The notes under the pieces were generated by a model that was not told where the DNA came from, ran no database searches, and saw only the letters and a list, made by a program, of their open reading frames with translations. Shown here one piece after another: positions 55,561 through 58,884 of a stretch of DNA of 58,884 bases; positions within the stretch are counted from its first letter, which is position 1, and every line of letters starts with the position of its first letter. The translations under genes were made by a program, and so were the position numbers. The DNA is from Jeotgalibaca caeni. Lineage in GTDB: Bacteria; Bacillota; Bacilli; Lactobacillales; Aerococcaceae. Location of the stretch: contig NZ_JARBEA010000010.1 of assembly GCF_028863945.1 (NCBI RefSeq), forward strand, positions 1 to 58,884, in the 5' to 3' direction.

Positions 55561-55803
55561 ATGGCTCAACAACGTGGCCGCCGCGGCGGACGTAAGCGTA
55601 AAAAAGTTTGTCATTTCTGCGCAAATCACATTGATCATGTAGACTACAAAGATACTGATCTATTGAAACGTTATGTATCTGAAAAAGGTAAAATCTTACC
55701 TCGTCGTGTAACAGGTACATGTGCAAAACATCAACGTCCATTGACAATGTCAATCAAACGTTCGCGCATTATGGCTCTTATGCCTTTCACAATCGCTGAA
55801 TAA
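55561..55803 (+). CDS. rpsR: 30S ribosomal protein S18
   Basis: 80 residues. [10 protein letters not shown] and GTCAKHQR give a Cys/His set typical of the zinc-binding (C+) form of S18; [12 protein letters not shown] near the end is conserved. ATG 7 nt after GGAGG. Confidence 0.97.
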   Translation: MAQQRGRRGGRKRKKVCHFCANHIDHVDYKDTDLLKRYVSEKGKILPRRVTGTCAKHQRPLTMSIKRSRIMALMPFTIAE

Positions 55804-55814
55804 TATAAATAAAC

Positions 55815-55849
55815 AAACAGCTTCCAATTTTATTGGAAGCTGTTTTTTT
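55815..55849 (+). terminator. Terminator after rpsR
   Basis: AAACAGCTTCCAAT (55815-55828) pairs perfectly with ATTGGAAGCTGTTT (55832-55845), loop TTT, then a T run. Confidence 0.92.
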
Positions 55850-55940
55850 GCATAAAAAATTATCATCATAAATATAGATAGAAGTTGTCGTTATATGGAA
55901 ATTCCTTACCATTATTGTAGCTACAGCCACCGAACCCACC

Positions 55941-56110
55941 TGTGGATAATACTTCGCACTAAACAGAAGAAAAACAAGATAATCCACAGTATGTATGGTA
56001 AAATAATAATAGTTATGCACATGTGTATAAAGCTATGAAATAAGCAGTACCAAAGGGAAATACGAAGCGTTAATAGTTATCAACCTGTGGATAACTATTA
56101 ACGTGGATAA
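55941..56110. other. DnaA-box cluster 10 kb from oriC
   Basis: In the 466-nt gap between rpsR and gdpP: perfect boxes (minus strand) at 55941-55949 and 56086-56094; one-mismatch boxes at 55980-55988 and 56013-56021 (plus), 56022-56030 and 56102-56110 (minus). No gene is seen in 55850-56269. Confidence 0.75.
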
Positions 56111-56117
56111 TCCAGAA

Positions 56118-56133
56118 TGTTTCACGTGGAACA
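56118..56133. promoter_or_regulatory. parS site (ParB binding)
   Basis: TGTTTCACGTGGAACA, an exact match to the parS consensus when read on the minus strand (TGTTCCACGTGAAACA). It lies 18 nt left of the next parS. Confidence 0.92.
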
Positions 56134-56151
56134 TTTTAGTAGTGGAAATAA

Positions 56152-56167
56152 TGTTTCACGTGAAACA
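56152..56167. promoter_or_regulatory. parS site (ParB binding)
   Basis: TGTTTCACGTGAAACA, a perfect palindromic parS. It lies about 50 nt upstream of the gdpP promoter. Confidence 0.95.
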
Positions 56168-56215
56168 TTTTGAGAGCGTAATAAAAATAGCAATATAGCT
56201 ATTCAACTTCGATTA

Positions 56216-56224
56216 TGGTAAAAT
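56216..56224 (+). promoter_or_regulatory. gdpP promoter (extended -10)
   Basis: TGG-TAAAAT (56216-56224). The -35 region is weak. Start point near 56231, leader about 40 nt. Confidence 0.55.
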
Positions 56225-56269
56225 ATGAAGACGTAATTCTGAAAAAATGAGGGAAGAAAAGGAGCAATA

Positions 56270-58297
56270 ATGAAACTAAAGGAAAAATTAAAGAATCTTC
56301 CTCCCTTTGTCCGATCGGATCAAATAAAGGTTCCTGCTACTTTTTTACTTGCTTCTATGGTGATTTTCACTGTATTAACGTTTGTAGCGAATTGGATGAT
56401 TGGTATTGCCCTCTTGTTCATCCTCCTCTTGATACTTTGGTTGTTGAACTACTCTTCGGATTATCTTGTTGAGGAGACCAACCGATATATTTCTGATTTG
56501 TCGTATCGAATTAAAAAAGGTGAACAAGAAGCATTAATTCAAATGCCAATTGGAATTCTTTTATTTAATCAAGAAAAGGAAATTCAATGGACAAATCCTT
56601 ATTTACTAAAGTACTTTGAAAAGAAAGATATTTTAGGGAGAAAGATTAAAGACGTAGACGAAGAGCTTTATCAATGGATGGAAAAATATGAAACAAATGA
56701 AATAACAAAAGTTGTTTGGGGCGAACGGACATTTGAAATGATCATTCAAGAAAATATTGGCGTACTCTATTTAATGGATATTACCCAGTACGCTAATATA
56801 GAAGTAAAGTATGAGAATGAACGTGTTGTCTTTGGAAATATTATTATTGATAATTATGATGAAGCGGTTCAATCAATGAATGACCGTAAACGGTCTAATG
56901 TAAATAACTACATCACCAATCAACTTACCAATTGGGCGAACATCAACAACATCTACTTAAAAAGAGTAGAAGATGATCGGTTCATTGCCTTGTTAACAAA
57001 GAAAACGTTAGAGCGACTAGAAAAGAGTAAATTCGAAATCGTAGACCAAATAAGAGAACGTACCTATAAACAAAACTTCCCATTAACCTTAAGCATGGGA
57101 TTCTCATACACCATGAGTCCAACGCAAGTAAAATGGAAAGATATCGCACAGCTCGCGCAAGCAAATGTCGATCTAGCTTTAGCGCGTGGTGGAGATCAAG
57201 TCGTTGTCAGAGCTGAAAATGAAGATGCACGGTTTTACGGCGGAAAAGTAAACCCCATGGAGAAACGAACTCGTATTCGTGCCCGTATGATCAGCCAAGC
57301 CTTAGAAGAATTAATTGTTAACGCTGATAAAGTATTCGTAATGGGGCATACGTATCCGGACATGGATGTTTTAGGTTCTTCTCTAGGAATCCGCAGAATT
57401 GTACAAATGAATAATAAAGAAGCATGGGTCGTCATGGACATGGAACAACTTTCCAATGACATGTTACGGATGATGGAAGTGGTGGATAAAGACAGCAATA
57501 TCTCTAGACACATTATTGATCCAGAACATGCACAAGAAATGATTACCTCAGATTCACTTATTATTCTTGTTGATGTACATCGACCTTCCATGCTTCCGGC
57601 ACCGGAATTGATGAAGGTTTCCAATAAAGTAGTCATTATTGATCATCACCGCAGAGGGCAAGAGTTCCCAGAAAATCCAGTCCTTGTTTATATTGAGCCT
57701 TATGCTTCATCAGCTTCAGAATTAATTACCGAATTATTTGAGTATCAGTCAAACGACGTTGATACCATTAATAAAATAGAAGCAACCACGATGTTAGCTG
57801 GAATTATAGTAGATACACGGAACTTTAGTTTGCGCACGGGGTCTAGAACTTTTGATGCGGCTAGTTATCTGCAATCAAATGGAGCAGATACGATTTTGAT
57901 TCAAAAATCGTTGAAAGAAGACTTAGAAACATTCTTGACTCGTAGTCATCTTTTAGAGACGATGGAATTTGTTACTCCAGGCATGGCTGTAGTAAGAGGA
58001 GAAGACGACCGGAAGTATGATACAGTAGTCGCTGCTCAAACCGCCGACACAATGCTATCGATGGAAGGCGTGGAAGCCTCCTTTGTAGTCACGAAGAGAA
58101 ATGATGGTAGAATTGGTATTAGTGCACGGAGTCTGGGACAAATCAATGTGCAGACCATTATGGAAAAACTAGGTGGTGGTGGGCACTTGTCCAATGCTGC
58201 AACTCAAATTGAAAACTGTAGCGTAACAGAAGCCACCGAGAAACTGATGCGTGTATTGAAGAACGAAGAAGAAAGTATGGAAGGGGAAAGAAAATGA
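56270..58297 (+). CDS. gdpP: Cyclic-di-AMP phosphodiesterase GdpP
   Basis: 675 residues. Two membrane helices (about 20-60), a PAS-like domain (85-170), a degenerate GGDEF domain (175-315), then DHH/DHHA1 domains with metal ligands His360, Asp364, Asp366, Asp435, His459-His460 and a C-terminal GGGGH motif. It hydrolyses c-di-AMP to pApA. ATG 5-6 nt after AGGAG. It overlaps rplI by 4 nt (ATGA), the usual arrangement. Confidence 0.96.
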   Translation: MKLKEKLKNLPPFVRSDQIKVPATFLLASMVIFTVLTFVANWMIGIALLFILLLILWLLNYSSDYLVEETNRYISDLSYRIKKGEQEALIQMPIGILLFNQEKEIQWTNPYLLKYFEKKDILGRKIKDVDEELYQWMEKYETNEITKVVWGERTFEMIIQENIGVLYLMDITQYANIEVKYENERVVFGNIIIDNYDEAVQSMNDRKRSNVNNYITNQLTNWANINNIYLKRVEDDRFIALLTKKTLERLEKSKFEIVDQIRERTYKQNFPLTLSMGFSYTMSPTQVKWKDIAQLAQANVDLALARGGDQVVVRAENEDARFYGGKVNPMEKRTRIRARMISQALEELIVNADKVFVMGHTYPDMDVLGSSLGIRRIVQMNNKEAWVVMDMEQLSNDMLRMMEVVDKDSNISRHIIDPEHAQEMITSDSLIILVDVHRPSMLPAPELMKVSNKVVIIDHHRRGQEFPENPVLVYIEPYASSASELITELFEYQSNDVDTINKIEATTMLAGIIVDTRNFSLRTGSRTFDAASYLQSNGADTILIQKSLKEDLETFLTRSHLLETMEFVTPGMAVVRGEDDRKYDTVVAAQTADTMLSMEGVEASFVVTKRNDGRIGISARSLGQINVQTIMEKLGGGGHLSNAATQIENCSVTEATEKLMRVLKNEEESMEGERK

Positions 58298-58797
58298 AAG
58301 TAATTTTTCTACAAGACGTAAAAGGTAAAGGTAAAAAAGGCGAAGTGAAGAATGTAGCAGATGGATACGCTATGAACTTCTTAATTAAGAATGGCCTTGC
58401 TCAAGAAGCAAATAACTCAAGTGTCTCTGCTTTAGAAGGACAGAAAAAAGCAGAAGAGAAAAAGGCAGCAGAAGTGAAGTCTGAAGCAGAACAATTAAAG
58501 TCATTTTTAGAGAAAGATGACACCGTGATTCAATTGACCGCGAAGTCAGGAGAAGATGGCCGTTTATTTGGATCAATCACGAGCAAGCAAATTGCTGAGC
58601 AGTTAAACAAACAATTTAAAGTGAAGCTAGACAAACGGAAGATTGATTTGAAGGATCCAATCCGTTCTCTTGGCTTTACCAAAATGAGCGTACGGCTACA
58701 TCCTGAAGTTGTAGCAACTCTCACTGTTCAAATAGTAAAAGAAGGTTCTATGTCAAATAGTGTTGGTGGACCAAATGAAAGTCAAAGCGAAGACTAA
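58294..58797 (+). CDS. rplI: 50S ribosomal protein L9
   Basis: 167 residues. N-terminal [31 protein letters not shown], the long connecting helix ([26 protein letters not shown]) and C-terminal domain ([19 protein letters not shown]). It is about 17 residues longer than usual, with a polar tail ending in ESQSED. Confidence 0.96.
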   Translation: MKVIFLQDVKGKGKKGEVKNVADGYAMNFLIKNGLAQEANNSSVSALEGQKKAEEKKAAEVKSEAEQLKSFLEKDDTVIQLTAKSGEDGRLFGSITSKQIAEQLNKQFKVKLDKRKIDLKDPIRSLGFTKMSVRLHPEVVATLTVQIVKEGSMSNSVGGPNESQSED

Positions 58798-58813
58798 CTC
58801 GCTTTGGCTTTTT
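58781..58813. terminator. Terminator overlapping the end of rplI
   Basis: GTCAAAGCGA (58781-58790) pairs with TCGCTTTGGC (58799-58808), one G-T pair, loop 8 nt, then TTTTTC. It spans the rplI stop codon. Confidence 0.7.
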
Positions 58814-58884
58814 CTTTTTCTTCTTGTCGGCGCTTTTCCTCCTTGTAATGGAGTGCCTTCGGCTCAAATTGGCTCGCAGTCAGG
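58794..58884 (-). CDS. 3' end of a possible convergent gene (partial)
   Basis: An open frame enters from the right edge on the minus strand and stops at TAG (58796-58794). The visible 29 codons give [20 protein letters not shown] followed by a lysine/glutamate-rich tail ending KAKAS. The charged end looks like a real protein C-terminus, but no family can be assigned. It would overlap the rplI stop by 4 nt. Confidence 0.4.
   Translation of the reverse strand, partial: LTASQFEPKALHYKEEKRRQEEKEKAKAS

Overview
The window (58,884 bp) spans a bacterial chromosome replication origin and the 40 kb to its left. It comes from a low-GC, Gram-positive, motile member of the Lactobacillales. Carnobacteriaceae or a motile Enterococcaceae-like lineage fits best; I cannot name a genus from sequence alone. 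Grounds: order rpmH-rnpA-yidC-jag on one side of oriC and dnaA-dnaN-yaaA-recF-gyrB-gyrA-rpsF-ssb-rpsR-gdpP-rplI on the other; strong AGGAGG-type ribosome binding sites; many TTG starts; B. subtilis-type chemotaxis proteins (CheC, CheD, FliY); a trehalose PTS; and an Asl-type (D-aspartate ligase-like) ATP-grasp enzyme, which suggests an L-Lys/D-Asp type cell wall (inference).

Layout, left to right. (1) 85-3269, minus: trehalose operon (EIIBC then trehalose-6-phosphate hydrolase). It has a sigma-A promoter, a candidate cre over the -35, a TreR-like palindrome at the start site, and an internal terminator hairpin. (2) 3416-3557: a tandem array of hairpin repeats. (3) 3606-41344, minus: an almost gap-free flagellar and chemotaxis locus. 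In transcription order it reads mcp; cheW-cheD-cheB-cheR-cheA-cheC-cheY-cheW2-fliM-fliY; flgM-flgN-flgK-flgL; flagellin; flaG-fliD-(fliT-like)-fliS; flgB-flgC-fliE-fliF-fliG-fliH-fliI-fliJ-fliK-flgD-(TIGR02530-type)-flgE-flbD-motA-motB-fliL-fliO-fliP-fliQ-fliR-flhB-flhA-sigD-flgF/flgG-like genes; and, co-directional at the end, an FtsE-like ATPase and the Asl-like ligase. (4) 41548-42558: one plus-strand YeiH-family membrane protein. (5) 42615-45020, minus: jag-yidC-rnpA-rpmH. (6) 45200-47115: bipartite oriC around dnaA, with DnaA boxes on both sides and a DnaA-trio plus AT-rich unwinding element before dnaN. (7) 47131-58797, plus: replication, gyrase and ribosomal-protein operons. Three parS sites (54938, 56118, 56152) and a second DnaA-box group lie at 55.9-56.2 kb.

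Regulatory logic. The long flgB-to-flgG operon, which includes sigD, has no sigma-D promoter and is preceded by a terminator and a sigma-A-like -10. Clear sigma-D (FliA) promoters precede flgM-flgNKL, flagellin and mcp. This is the classic early/late hierarchy, with FlgM in a late operon. Nearly all genes are co-oriented with replication from oriC; yeiH is the exception.

Most worth following up: the FtsE-like plus Asl-like pair attached to the flagellar operon, the unusually small rod/hook genes, the array at 3.4 kb, the fliK start, the many TTG starts, the missing flhF/flhG/fliW/csrA genes, and the parS/DnaA-box cluster 10 kb from oriC. No rRNA, tRNA, insertion sequence, prophage or CRISPR was seen.
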